Below, one piece after another: positions 16,651 to 25,760 of a stretch of 64,000 nt of DNA (positions are counted from its first letter, which is position 1; each line of letters starts with the position of its first letter). The translations under genes were made by a program, and so were the position numbers. This DNA is from Pseudomonas orientalis (GTDB taxonomy: Bacteria > Pseudomonadota > Gammaproteobacteria > Pseudomonadales > Pseudomonadaceae). The notes beneath the pieces are model-generated. The model was given only the letters and a program-made list of their open reading frames with translations, was not told where the DNA came from and did no database searches. The stretch covers positions 5,206,501 to 5,270,500 of the forward strand of contig NZ_CP018049.1 in assembly GCF_002934065.1 (NCBI RefSeq), read 5' to 3'.

Positions 16651-17298
16651 TCAATCGATTCCGCCCGTCAGGGTCGTCTGCTCAGCATAGTCGAGGTGTT
16701 TGACGAGCTGCGCGCGCAGCCGGGCACTTACCTCGGCAAATTCTATGGGTGTTGCATGGTCGCTCAACTGGGTCATCGCAAGGCCAGCATAACCGCACGG
16801 GTTGATCCGCTGGAACGGGGCCAGGTCCATGTCCACATTCAGGGCCAGGCCATGAAAGGAACAACCGTGCCGAATGCGCAGCCCGAGGGAAGCGATTTTC
16901 GCGCCCTCCACATACACACCCGGTGCATCGGGCTTGGCCGCAGCGGTCACGCCGTAACTGGCCAGCAGCTCGATCAGGCAAGCCTCCATGCGGCTGACCA
17001 GATCACGCACGCCAAAGCCCAGCTTGCGCACATCCAGCAACAGATACGCGACCAGTTGGCCAGGCCCATGGTAAGTCACTTGCCCCCCTCGGTCGACCTG
17101 CACCACCGCAATATCACCCGGCAGCAGCAGATGCTCGGCCTTGCCGGCCTGGCCCTGGGTGAATACCGGCGGGTGCTCGACCAGCCAGACTTCATCCGGT
17201 GCCGAGGTGCCGCGCTCGTTGGTGAAGCGCTGCATGGCATGCCAGACGGGCTCGTAGTCCATCCGGCCGAGCTCGCGAAAGCCCAGGACGTGCGACAT
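16651..17298 (-). CDS. lipB: Octanoyl-ACP:protein octanoyltransferase
   Basis: Transfers octanoate from acyl carrier protein to lipoyl domains, the step before LipA. It has 215 residues. The catalytic pair is K134 (EGAKIASLG) and C168 (RINPCGYAG); GGQVTYHGPGQLVAY is the other family signature. The start is ATG at 17298, sharing a base with the stop of the upstream DUF493 gene (TGATG). A GTG one codon earlier is possible. Confidence 0.96.
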   Translation of the reverse strand: MSHVLGFRELGRMDYEPVWHAMQRFTNERGTSAPDEVWLVEHPPVFTQGQAGKAEHLLLPGDIAVVQVDRGGQVTYHGPGQLVAYLLLDVRKLGFGVRDLVSRMEACLIELLASYGVTAAAKPDAPGVYVEGAKIASLGLRIRHGCSFHGLALNVDMDLAPFQRINPCGYAGLAMTQLSDHATPIEFAEVSARLRAQLVKHLDYAEQTTLTGGID

Positions 17299-17573
17299 CA
17301 CAGCACCATGTGCACGAAGCCGGTGGCCCGCAGTTCGCTGTTGATGTTGTAGAGCTGGTCCTGATCCGTCGCAACGATGTGCAACTGGATCGTCGTGTAT
17401 TTACCCGTGGAGCTGGAACGCTCGTCCACGCGGTTGTCGTTGATGGTCGCGTGTTTGCGCACAATCTCGAGAATCGTGTCTTTGCGACCTACGCCGGTAT
17501 CGCTGATCACCTTGATGGGGTAATCCGTCACCGGGAATTCGATCTTTGGCGCCTTTACTTCTTTATCGGTCAT
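17298..17573 (-). CDS. ybeD: DUF493 (YbeD-like) protein
   Basis: A protein of 91 residues with the ferredoxin-like pattern of the YbeD family: FPVTDYPIKVISDTG, SSSTGKYTTIQLHIVATD, and QLYNINSELRATGFVHMVL. It is ACT-like and its function is unknown; it is consistently found beside dacA and lipB. Start MTDKEV is chosen by family length. It ends in an overlap with lipB. Confidence 0.9.
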   Translation of the reverse strand: MTDKEVKAPKIEFPVTDYPIKVISDTGVGRKDTILEIVRKHATINDNRVDERSSSTGKYTTIQLHIVATDQDQLYNINSELRATGFVHMVL

Positions 17574-17612
17574 GGCAGAACGGCCTCGTAAGCGGTAAGC
17601 CGTGGCGACGGC

Positions 17613-17643
17613 AAAACCCCGCGTCGGATCAACGCGGGGCTTT
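17613..17643 (-). terminator. Intrinsic terminator after the PBP5 gene
   Basis: On the minus strand GCCCCGCGT and ACGCGGGG pair across a seven-base loop, followed by TTTT. It lies 14 bases past the PBP5 stop and before the DUF493-lipB-lipA genes, so it should separate the two transcription units at least partly. Confidence 0.8.
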
Positions 17644-17657
17644 GCAGGTGCACACAA

Positions 17658-18815
17658 TCAGTTGAACAAGCCGTAGAAGAATAGACGGATGCTATCCCAC
17701 ACGCGGCGGAAGATACCACCTTCGTCGACAGCGTCCAGTGCGATCAGGTCGGCGCTGTGCACCACCTTGTCATCCAGCTTCACTTCAACCTTGCCGATCA
17801 CATCACCCTTGGCGATTGGCGCAACCAGTTGCGGGTTCAGGGTCATGCTGGCGGCGAGCTTTTTCAGCTGGCCTTTAGGCATGGTCAGAGTCAAGTCATC
17901 AGCCAGGCCGGCCTTGACCTGGGAGGTGGCGCCCTTCCAGACCGGCGCGGTCGCCAGCTCGGTGCCCTTCTGGTAGAAGGTCTGGGTTTCGAAGAAGCGG
18001 AAGCCGTAGGTCAGCAGTTTTTGCGTTTCGGCCGCACGGGCCTGCTCGCTGTTGGTGCCGAAGACCACGGCGATCAGGCGCTGGCCATCACGTACGGCGG
18101 ACGACACCATGCAATAGCCGGCTTCGTCGGTGTGGCCGGTTTTCAGGCCGTCGACGGTCTTGTCGCGCCACAGCAACAGGTTGCGGTTAGGTTGCTTGAT
18201 GTTGTTCCAGAAGAATTCCTTCTGGGAGTAGATGGCGTAGTGCACCGGGTCGACACGGATGATCGCGCGGGCCAGGATCGCCATGTCGTGAGCCGACGAA
18301 TAATGCTCCGGGTTCGGCAGGCCGGTCGGGTTCATGAAGTGGCTGTTGGTCATGCCCAGGTCGCTGGCCGTCTTGTTCATCATGTCGGCGAACGCGTCTT
18401 CGCTGCCGGCGATGTGCTCGGCCAGGGCCACGCTGGCGTCGTTGCCGGACTGGATGATGATGCCATGCAGCAGGTCGCTTACCGTGACTTGCGAGCCGAC
18501 CTTGATGAACATGCGCGAGCCACCGGTGCGCCAGGCGTTCTCGCTGACGGTCACCGGGTCATTTTCACCGATCTGGCCGCGACGGATTTCCAGGGTCGCG
18601 ATGTAGGCAGTCATCAGCTTGGTCAGGCTGGCAGGCGGCAGGCGCACGTCACCACCGTTTTCGACCAGCACGTTGCCACTGGCGGCATCCATGAGGACCC
18701 AGGCCTTGGCGGCCAGTTGCGGGGAAGCCGGCACCATCTCAACCGCCCAGGCGGCCGGGGTGATGATCAGCGAGATAAGCAGGCACGTACGTTTGGCTAA
18801 GGTGGTGATGTTCAT
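17658..18815 (-). CDS. dacC: D-alanyl-D-alanine carboxypeptidase (PBP5)
   Basis: A low-molecular-weight penicillin-binding protein that trims pentapeptides in the periplasm, anchored by a C-terminal amphipathic helix (RRVWDSIRLFFYGLFN). It has 385 residues. A signal peptide ends near AAWA at 24. The active-site motifs are S63-x-x-K66 (SLTK), S124-G-N and K226-T-G. The C-terminal PBP5_C domain is present. The P. aeruginosa counterpart is named dacC. It is the first gene of the minus-strand block running to lipA. Confidence 0.95.
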   Translation of the reverse strand: MNITTLAKRTCLLISLIITPAAWAVEMVPASPQLAAKAWVLMDAASGNVLVENGGDVRLPPASLTKLMTAYIATLEIRRGQIGENDPVTVSENAWRTGGSRMFIKVGSQVTVSDLLHGIIIQSGNDASVALAEHIAGSEDAFADMMNKTASDLGMTNSHFMNPTGLPNPEHYSSAHDMAILARAIIRVDPVHYAIYSQKEFFWNNIKQPNRNLLLWRDKTVDGLKTGHTDEAGYCMVSSAVRDGQRLIAVVFGTNSEQARAAETQKLLTYGFRFFETQTFYQKGTELATAPVWKGATSQVKAGLADDLTLTMPKGQLKKLAASMTLNPQLVAPIAKGDVIGKVEVKLDDKVVHSADLIALDAVDEGGIFRRVWDSIRLFFYGLFN

Positions 18816-18993
18816 CCGTCTCTCGAAATTGCTTATGGAAACTTGCCCTCGCGGGCAAAACTATTCAGACAGCCCGCTTCCAGACTGTCACGTGTTCGGT
18901 TGCCCGCTCACCCCTTGCCCCTGGGTTTTTATTGTTCAACGAGCCAACAACCAGGGCTCAGGCACGCGCCTGAACCTTCAATTCTGTATTGCC

Positions 18994-19998
18994 TTATTCC
19001 GCGGTCACTACGCTGGGTTGCCCCAGGTTGGCCAGGCGTACGCTGTTCTGCACTTGCGCAACCTCGCTCGGCGAACCGATCGGCCCCATGCGCACACGGT
19101 GCAGGGTCTGCTGGTTACGCACGATGGAGCTGATGAACACCGGCGCACTGACCATGCCGCTCAGCTTGGACCTTAACAGTTCCGCCGCATCCGGGTTGGC
19201 GAAAGCGCCCACCTGCAGGTACTGCCCGCCCACCTTGGAAGCACCGGGCGCCGCATGGGGCACGACCACGGTGTCCGGGGCATGCTGCGCCGGCGGCGGC
19301 GTCCATTGTTCGATCTTGCCGGTCGAGGCCGTCACTTGCGGTTGCGCGGTTTGCGGCTCGTTGAGCATCAACGGCGCCGGCTTGCCACGCTGGGCCCAGT
19401 ACTGCGCCGGGTCGATGCCTTCGACTTTCACCCGGGCGGTGCCGACTTCGGCGTAACCGAGTTTCTTCGCAGCGGCATAGGAGAGGTCGATGATCCGGTC
19501 CGAATAGAACGGCCCACGGTCGTTGACCCGCAGAATCACGGTGCGGTTGTTGTCCAGGTTGGTCACGCGCACGTAGCTGGGCAGCGGCAGGGTCTTGTGC
19601 GCCGCACTCATGCCGTACAGGTCATACACTTCGCCGTTGGCGGTGTTCTGGCCGTGGAACTTGGTGCCGTACCAGGACGCCGTGCCCGACTGCACGTAGG
19701 TCTTGGATTCCTGCAGCGGGAAGTAATTCTTGCCCAGCACGGTATAGGGGTTGGCCTTGTAGGGGCCGGAGTGCAGGGTTGGCGTGGCATCCGGGATCTT
19801 GGATACATCCACGTCCCACCACGGCGCGCCGTCCTTGTGCGCACGGTTGATGTCCAGGCCCGGCTGGGCGCGAACCACCGCACCGCTGGCCTTCTTGGCC
19901 GGCGCTCGATTCGGTGTCGTGGAGCAACTGGCGATCAGCAGGGACAACGCGGCGAACGCCACCAGCTTGAGCGGTTTTTTGAACGGCGATACCCGCAT
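18994..19998 (-). CDS. rlpA: Rare lipoprotein A (septal-ring lytic transglycosylase)
   Basis: An outer-membrane lipoprotein that in pseudomonads cleaves naked glycan strands at the septum. It has 334 residues. Its lipobox is LIASC, with C25 lipidated. The double-psi beta-barrel lies at about 100-190 (YVQSGTASWYGTKFHGQNTA, YVRVTNLDNNRTVILRVNDR, GPFYSDRIIDLSYAAAKKLG). The C-terminal SPOR domain (YLQVGAFANPDAAELLRSKL) binds denuded peptidoglycan. Its ATG overlaps the mltB stop (TAATG), so it belongs to the rodA-mltB operon. Confidence 0.96.
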   Translation of the reverse strand: MRVSPFKKPLKLVAFAALSLLIASCSTTPNRAPAKKASGAVVRAQPGLDINRAHKDGAPWWDVDVSKIPDATPTLHSGPYKANPYTVLGKNYFPLQESKTYVQSGTASWYGTKFHGQNTANGEVYDLYGMSAAHKTLPLPSYVRVTNLDNNRTVILRVNDRGPFYSDRIIDLSYAAAKKLGYAEVGTARVKVEGIDPAQYWAQRGKPAPLMLNEPQTAQPQVTASTGKIEQWTPPPAQHAPDTVVVPHAAPGASKVGGQYLQVGAFANPDAAELLRSKLSGMVSAPVFISSIVRNQQTLHRVRMGPIGSPSEVAQVQNSVRLANLGQPSVVTAE

Positions 19999-21008
19999 TA
20001 CTTGTTGCCCCGTGCTTGAACCAGCTCGTCTGACAGCTGATGCACGGCCATGGCGTACATCACACTGCGGTTATAACGCGTGATTGCGTAGAAATTCTTC
20101 AGGCCCATCCAGTATTCCGGGCCATTTTCACCTTCAAGGCGGAACGCCGTCACCGGCATATCATCGCGTGGCGCATTCTGACTCGACCAGCCCAGCGCTC
20201 GCAACTCCCCGACGGTCTTCACCGGGTCGATACCCTGGGTCAGGCCTTCATCGGCGCGCTCGCCCGTCACATCGGCGCGCACAACCACAGGTTCTCCGCC
20301 GACCCAGCCGTGGCGCTTGAAGTAGCTGGCCACACTGCCGATGGCATCGTCGGGGTTGCTCCAGATATTGATATGCCCGTCGCCGTCGAAATCCACCGCG
20401 TAGGCGCGAAAGCTGCTCGGCATGAACTGCGGCAAGCCCATCGCCCCGGCGTACGAACCCTTGAGGGTCATGGGGTCGACCTGTTCTTCGCGGGCCAGCA
20501 GCAGGAATTCGCGCAGCTCCTTGCGGAAGAACTCGGCACGCGGCGGGTAATCGAAGCCCAGGGTCGACAACGCGTCGATCACCCGGTAACTGCCGGTGTT
20601 GCGCCCGTAAAAGGTTTCAATGCCGATGATCGCGACGATGACCTGGGCCGGCACGCCATATTCCTGCTCGGCGCGGGCCAGTACCGCCTCGTGCTGGCGC
20701 CAGAAGTCCACGCCCCGGGCCACGCGGGCGTCGGTGAGGAACATCGGACGATATTCCTTCCACTGCTTGACCCGCTCGGCGGGGCGCGAGATGGCGTCGA
20801 GGATCGCCTGCTTTTTGCGGGCTTCGCGGAACACGCCCATCAGCTGTTCACCGGCGAAACCGTAGTCGCGGGTCATCTCACCGACGAATTCGGCGACCTG
20901 GGGTGAGCCATCGTAGTCACCGGCCCGCACCTCCTGCGTTGCGCCCAGCAGCCCAATCAGGCCCATCCAGGACGCATGCCGAGTAGCCCAGCCGCGCATT
21001 ACTTGCAT
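19998..21008 (-). CDS. mltB: Membrane-associated lytic murein transglycosylase B
   Basis: A protein of 336 residues with an N-terminal hydrophobic export signal ending near VRAGDYDG. The catalytic region is IAIIGIETFYGRNTGSYRVI, with the active glutamate in GIET, plus LKGSYAGAMGLPQFMPSSFR. No lipobox cysteine is present, so it is the soluble SltB1-like type. Of two close ATGs, 21008 is nine bases from AAGGTG and is preferred over 21014. The gene overlaps rlpA by one base and starts 18 bases past the rodA stop. Confidence 0.94.
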   Translation of the reverse strand: MQVMRGWATRHASWMGLIGLLGATQEVRAGDYDGSPQVAEFVGEMTRDYGFAGEQLMGVFREARKKQAILDAISRPAERVKQWKEYRPMFLTDARVARGVDFWRQHEAVLARAEQEYGVPAQVIVAIIGIETFYGRNTGSYRVIDALSTLGFDYPPRAEFFRKELREFLLLAREEQVDPMTLKGSYAGAMGLPQFMPSSFRAYAVDFDGDGHINIWSNPDDAIGSVASYFKRHGWVGGEPVVVRADVTGERADEGLTQGIDPVKTVGELRALGWSSQNAPRDDMPVTAFRLEGENGPEYWMGLKNFYAITRYNRSVMYAMAVHQLSDELVQARGNK

Positions 21009-21025
21009 TGACATCTTCACCTTAT

Positions 21026-22171
21026 TCAAACCTGAGCGATCCATTTGCGATGCGTATGAATCGACATCAAAACCCCAAACGCTGACAGCAATGTCACCAG
21101 CGAAGTTCCGCCGTAGCTAATGAATGGCAACGGCACCCCAACCACCGGCAACAGGCCACTGACCATACCGATGTTGACGAAAACGTAAACAAAAAACGTC
21201 ATGGTCAGACTGCCGGCCAGCAACTTGCCGAACAGCGTCTGCGCCTGCGCGGTAATCACCAGCCCGCGCCCGATCAACAGCAGATAGATCAGCAGCAGCG
21301 CGCAGATGCCTACCAGGCCGAACTCTTCACCCATCACCGCGATAATGAAGTCGGTGTGGCTTTCGGGCAGAAAGTCCAGGTGCGATTGGGTCCCCAGCAG
21401 CCAGCCCTTGCCGAACACGCCGCCGGAACCGATGGCGGCCTTTGACTGGATGATGTTCCAGCCGGTACCCAGCGGGTCGCTTTCGGGGTCGAGGAACGTC
21501 AGGATCCGCTGCTTCTGGTAGTCGTGCATAAAGAAGAACCACATGGCCACCGCCACCGGCACGGCAGCGGCCAGCACGCTGAGAATCCAGCGCCAGCGCA
21601 GGCCGCCCATGAACAGTACGAACGCGCCCCCCGCCAGGATCAGCAACGAGGTGCCGAGGTCCGGCTGGCGCACGATCAGAATGAACGGCACGCCGATCAG
21701 GATCAGGCTGATCCCCACATGCTTGAGCTGGGGCGGCAAGGTGCGCTTGGACAGGTACCAGGCGATGGTGGCCGGCATCAGGATCTTCATGAATTCCGAC
21801 GGCTGGAAGCGAATCACCCCCGGGATGTTGATCCAGCGGGTCGCGCCCATGGCGTTGTGACCCATCACGTCCACCACCACCAGCAGCAGCACCCCGGCGA
21901 CATAGCCCAGCGGCACCCAGCGCGCCATGAAGCGCGGCTCGAGCTGGGCGATCACCACCATCGACAACAGGCCCAGGCCGAACGACGACGCTTGCTTGAT
22001 CAGCAGGTCCCAGTTCTTGCCGCTGGCCGAATACAGCACGAACAGGCTGCCGGCCGCCAGTATCAGCAGCAGCACCAGCAACGGGCCGTCAATGTGCATG
22101 CGTTGCAGCAACGTCGCACGGCGACGCATCACATCCTCACTGGAGAGGATGCGGTCAAAGTTACTCTTCAC
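21026..22171 (-). CDS. rodA: Peptidoglycan glycosyltransferase RodA
   Basis: A SEDS-family polymerase of the rod complex that makes glycan strands with PBP2. It has 381 residues with about ten membrane helices. Motifs include IQSKAAIGSGGVFGKGWLLG, FLPESHTDFIIAVMGEEFGL and PLPFISYGGTSLVTLLSAFG. The likely start is GTG at 22171 inside the mrdA stop region (11-base overlap). An ATG 13 codons in (MRRRATLLQR) is the alternative. The coupling with mrdA matches their shared complex. Confidence 0.95.
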   Translation of the reverse strand: MKSNFDRILSSEDVMRRRATLLQRMHIDGPLLVLLLILAAGSLFVLYSASGKNWDLLIKQASSFGLGLLSMVVIAQLEPRFMARWVPLGYVAGVLLLVVVDVMGHNAMGATRWINIPGVIRFQPSEFMKILMPATIAWYLSKRTLPPQLKHVGISLILIGVPFILIVRQPDLGTSLLILAGGAFVLFMGGLRWRWILSVLAAAVPVAVAMWFFFMHDYQKQRILTFLDPESDPLGTGWNIIQSKAAIGSGGVFGKGWLLGTQSHLDFLPESHTDFIIAVMGEEFGLVGICALLLIYLLLIGRGLVITAQAQTLFGKLLAGSLTMTFFVYVFVNIGMVSGLLPVVGVPLPFISYGGTSLVTLLSAFGVLMSIHTHRKWIAQV

Positions 22172-24059
22172 GGGCCGTAACCTCGGGGCTGGAAGGGGGG
22201 CCGCCATATTCGGGCTTGAGCTTGCCGTCGGGGGCCAGCAGCCAGGCGTCCATGATCTGGCGCACCACAGGCGCAGCCACACCGGAGCCGGACTCGCCGT
22301 TCTCCACCATCACCGCCACCACGATTTTCGGGTCATCGGCAGGGGCAAAGCCGACAAACAAGGCGTGGTCGCGGTGACGCTCCTGCACCTTGGAGCGGTC
22401 ATATTTTTCACCCTGCTTGATCGCGACCACCTGCGCGGTCCCGCTCTTGCCGGCGATGCGATATTGCGCGCCGAGCGCCGCCTTGCGTGCGGTGCCGCGA
22501 GCGCCGTGCATCACCTGCTGCATGCCGTGATTGACCTTGGCCCAGTCGGAAGGGTCGCGCAGCACGATGTCGGGGATCGGGTTCTCATCCAGCGGTTTCT
22601 CGCCTTCGATGGTCCTGGCCAGGTGCGGCCGGTTCCACACGCCCTTGTTCGCCACCAGCGCAGTTGCCTGGGCCAGTTGCAGCGGGGTGGCCTGCATGTA
22701 GCCCTGGCCGATGCCGAGGATCAGGGTTTCGCCGGGGAACCATGCCTGGCGACGCGTCGCGCGCTTCCATTCACGCGAGGGCATCAGGCCGGGAGACTCT
22801 TCGAACATGTCCAGGGAGACTTTCTGGCCGAGGCCGAACTTGCCCATGTAGGCCGCCAGGCGATCGATCCCCAGCTTGTGGGCCAGGTCATAAAAATAGG
22901 TGTCGTTGGAGCGCATGATGGCGGTGTCCAGGTCGACATAGCCGTCACCGGAGCGGTTCCAGTTACGGTATTTGTGATCGTAGTTGGGCAGCATGTAATA
23001 GCCGGGGTCATAGACCCGGCTCGAGGCGGTGACCACCCCCGAATCCAGGCCGGCAATCGCCACCGCCGGCTTGATGGTCGACCCCGGCGGATACAGGCCG
23101 CGCAGCACTCGGTTGAACAGCGGCCGGTCGATGGAGTCGCGCAATTCGGCGTAGGCCTTGAAGCTGATGCCGGTCACGAACAGGTTGGGGTCGAAACTCG
23201 GCTGGCTGACCATGGCCAGAACTTCGCCGGTCTTCGGGTCCAGCGCCACCACCGCACCGCGACGACCGCCCAGCGCCATTTCGGCGGCTTCCTGCAACTT
23301 GATGTCCAGGCTCAGCACGATGTCCTTGCCCGGCAAGGGGTCGGTGCGCTTGAGCACGCGCAGCACGCGGCCACGGGCGTTGGTCTCGACTTCTTCGTAA
23401 CCCACCTGGCCGTGCAGTTCGGGCTCGTAGAAACGCTCGATGCCGGTTTTGCCGATGTGATGGGTGCCGCTGTAATTGACCGGATCGAGGCTTTTGAGCT
23501 CTTTCTCGTTGATGCGCCCCATATAGCCGACCGAGTGGGCAAAGTGCGGCCCCTGCGGGTAATGCCGCACCAACTGCGCTACCACTTCCACGCCCGGCAG
23601 GCGGAACTGGTTCACCGCGATCCGCGCGATCTGTTCTTCGTTCAACTCGAACAGAATCGGCACCGGCTCGAAAGGCCGGCGCCCCTGCTTCATGCGTTTC
23701 TCGAAAATGACCCGGTCTTCCGGCGTCAGCTGCAGCACTTCGACAATCACATCGAGCACTTGCTGCCAGTCGCCGGAACGCTCGCGGGTCATGCTCAGGC
23801 TGAAACTGGGCCGGTTATCCGCCACTACCACGCCATTGCGGTCGAAAATCAGCCCACGGGTCGGCGGGATCGGCTGCACATGCACCCGATTGTTTTCCGA
23901 CAAGGTGGAGTGATACTCGTACTGGATCACCTGCAGGTAATACAGACGGGCGATCAGCACACCAATCAATGCCACCACCATGATCGCGCCAAATACCACG
24001 CGCGCGCGTACAAGACGTGCGTCCTTCTCGTGGTCCTTGATGCGGATCGGCTGGGTCAT
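22161..24059 (-). CDS. mrdA: Penicillin-binding protein 2
   Basis: A transpeptidase of the elongation machinery, 632 residues. It has one N-terminal membrane helix (VVFGAIMVVALIGVLIARLY), the pedestal domain with RGLIFDRNGVVVADN, and the transpeptidase domain with the active serine S327 and K330 (PPGSTIK). MRSNDTYFYDLA gives the SxN motif and GKSGTAQV the KSG motif. It is the target of mecillinam in the family. It lies in the rlmH-mrdA-rodA-mltB-rlpA operon order. Confidence 0.97.
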   Translation of the reverse strand: MTQPIRIKDHEKDARLVRARVVFGAIMVVALIGVLIARLYYLQVIQYEYHSTLSENNRVHVQPIPPTRGLIFDRNGVVVADNRPSFSLSMTRERSGDWQQVLDVIVEVLQLTPEDRVIFEKRMKQGRRPFEPVPILFELNEEQIARIAVNQFRLPGVEVVAQLVRHYPQGPHFAHSVGYMGRINEKELKSLDPVNYSGTHHIGKTGIERFYEPELHGQVGYEEVETNARGRVLRVLKRTDPLPGKDIVLSLDIKLQEAAEMALGGRRGAVVALDPKTGEVLAMVSQPSFDPNLFVTGISFKAYAELRDSIDRPLFNRVLRGLYPPGSTIKPAVAIAGLDSGVVTASSRVYDPGYYMLPNYDHKYRNWNRSGDGYVDLDTAIMRSNDTYFYDLAHKLGIDRLAAYMGKFGLGQKVSLDMFEESPGLMPSREWKRATRRQAWFPGETLILGIGQGYMQATPLQLAQATALVANKGVWNRPHLARTIEGEKPLDENPIPDIVLRDPSDWAKVNHGMQQVMHGARGTARKAALGAQYRIAGKSGTAQVVAIKQGEKYDRSKVQERHRDHALFVGFAPADDPKIVVAVMVENGESGSGVAAPVVRQIMDAWLLAPDGKLKPEYGGPPSSPEVTAREE

Positions 24060-24074
24060 CGGCTATGGCGCAGA

Positions 24075-24542
24075 TTATTTGTGATAAGGGTGCCCGGACA
24101 GAACTGTCCAGGCGCGATACAGCTGTTCACCGATCAGAATCCTTACCAACGGGTGCGGCAGCGTGAGCGCCGACAGCGACCAGCGCTGATCGGCCCGCGC
24201 ACAGACTTCCGGCGCCAGCCCTTCGGGGCCGCCGACCATGAAGTTGACGGTGCGCGAGTCCAGGCGCCAGCGGTCCAGTTCCACCGCCAGTTGCTCGGTG
24301 CTCCAGGGCTTGCCGTGCACTTCGAGGGTGACGATGCGCTCGTTGGGGCCGACCTTGGCCAACATGGCTTCGCCTTCCTGACGGATAAAGCGCGCCACGT
24401 CGGCGTTCTTGCCCCGGGTATTGAGCGGTATTTCCACCAGTTCAAGAGACAGCTCGGCAGGCAGACGCTTGGCATACTCGTGCCAGCCCTCTTCCACCCA
24501 CTTGGGCATGCGTGAACCGACAGCGATCAGACGCAGGCGCAC
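24075..24542 (-). CDS. rlmH: 23S rRNA pseudouridine-1915 N3-methyltransferase RlmH
   Basis: A SPOUT-family methyltransferase of 155 residues acting on assembled 70S ribosomes. The knotted SAM-binding region is visible as [20 protein letters not shown] and [23 protein letters not shown], ending in the conserved SGHPYHK. It sits 15 bases before mrdA and nine after rsfS. Confidence 0.97.
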
Positions 24543-24551
24543 AGCCGTTCC

Positions 24552-25046
24552 TTATTCCTGGTCTTTGTTGAGCTTGTCGAAGTGCGCGTGGCCCACTTCC
24601 GGGCTGTGGTGCTTGCCATCGGCGGCACGGCTCTGCTCGGCGCCTTTCCACAGACGCTCCAGGTCGTAGAACTGGCGGGCGTTGGAGGTCATCATGTGCA
24701 CGATCACGTCGTCCATGTCCAGCAGCACCCAGTCGCTGTCGCCCTTGCCTTCTTCACCCAGCGGCTTTACGCCCTGGGCTTTGACGGCTTCACGAACCTT
24801 GTCCAGCATCGCGCCGATCTGACGGTTGGAGGTACCGGTGGCGATGATCATGAAGTCGGTGATGCTCTGCTTGTCGCGTACGTCCAGCACCTGGATGTCC
24901 TGGGCTTTGACGTCTTCCAGGGCCGCCACGGCGACTTTTACCAGCTCTTCACCGGCCAGTTCCGGGCCAACGTGGGCTTCTACCGGCAGCGGTGCGCTTT
25001 TGAAGGTGCCTTTGCGCTTAACTTTGCTTACGTCTTTGTTCGTCAT
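24552..25046 (-). CDS. rsfS: Ribosomal silencing factor RsfS
   Basis: Binds L14 of the large subunit and blocks subunit joining in stationary phase. It has 164 residues. The core contains AQDIQVLDVRDKQSITDFMI, TGTSNRQIGAMLDKV and DWVLLDMDDVIVHMMT. The N-terminal 25 residues (KDVSKVKRKGTFKSAPLPVE) are a basic extension compared with shorter family members, and the C-terminal tail is charged. A shorter start is possible but has no better ribosome-binding site. It follows nadD by 69 bases. Confidence 0.95.
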   Translation of the reverse strand: MTNKDVSKVKRKGTFKSAPLPVEAHVGPELAGEELVKVAVAALEDVKAQDIQVLDVRDKQSITDFMIIATGTSNRQIGAMLDKVREAVKAQGVKPLGEEGKGDSDWVLLDMDDVIVHMMTSNARQFYDLERLWKGAEQSRAADGKHHSPEVGHAHFDKLNKDQE

Positions 25047-25115
25047 ATAAAACTCGTTTTGCTCGTATGTTCGGGCGCTCGCTGCACGATTTTTCGTGCA
25101 TTCAAGCGCGCCTTT

Positions 25116-25760
25116 TCAGTTCGACGCACGGTAAAGCCCGTGCGCATCGATGTAGGCCAGGACCGCGTCAGGCACCAGGAAACGTACCGACTTACCGCTG
25201 GCCAGCAGTTGACGGATCTGGGTGGCGGACACCGCAAGCGGGGTCTGCCAGACGAATGCAATATTCCCGTTCGGCCCGGTCAGGGCCAAGGGGTCACTTA
25301 CCGACCGCGCGGCCAGCAGGTTGCGCAAGGCATCCGGCGGTTCGCTGTCGGCATCCGGGCGTTGCAGAACCAGGATGTGGCAATGCTGGAGGAGTTCCTC
25401 CCAGCGGTGCCAAGAGGGCAGGCCGCAAAATGCGTCCCAGCCCAAAAGCAGAAACACCTGGTCATCGGCGGCCAACTCGGCGCGCATCAGTTCCAGGGTG
25501 TCGACAGTGTAGGACGGTTTATCGCGCTTGAGCTCGCGATCGTCCATCACCAGCGGTGCTATGCCCTCCACCGCAACGCGCACCATTTCCAGGCGCTGCT
25601 GCGCGGACACCTGCGGCGTATCGCGGTGGGGCGGCCGGAAATTGGGCATCAGGCGCAACTCGTCCAACGCCAGGGCATCCGCGACTTCCAGGGCACTGCG
25701 CAAATGGCCGATGTGCACGGGGTCGAAAGTACCGCCGAGCAGCCCGATGCGTTTAGCCAT
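25116..25760 (-). CDS. nadD: Nicotinate-nucleotide adenylyltransferase
   Basis: Converts nicotinate mononucleotide and ATP to deamido-NAD. It has 214 residues. The nucleotidyltransferase signature is LLGGTFDPVHIGHLRSALEV near the N-terminus, and VSATQIRQLLASGKSVRFLV near the C-terminus contains the second ISxTxIR-type motif. Start ATG at 25760 shares a base with the proA stop (TGATG). Confidence 0.96.
   Translation of the reverse strand: MAKRIGLLGGTFDPVHIGHLRSALEVADALALDELRLMPNFRPPHRDTPQVSAQQRLEMVRVAVEGIAPLVMDDRELKRDKPSYTVDTLELMRAELAADDQVFLLLGWDAFCGLPSWHRWEELLQHCHILVLQRPDADSEPPDALRNLLAARSVSDPLALTGPNGNIAFVWQTPLAVSATQIRQLLASGKSVRFLVPDAVLAYIDAHGLYRASN

Noticed and set aside
21927..24515. 862-codon open frame on the plus strand across rodA and mrdA
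   Set aside because: It is a shadow of two well-supported minus-strand genes and has shadow-type composition rich in His, Arg and Gln.
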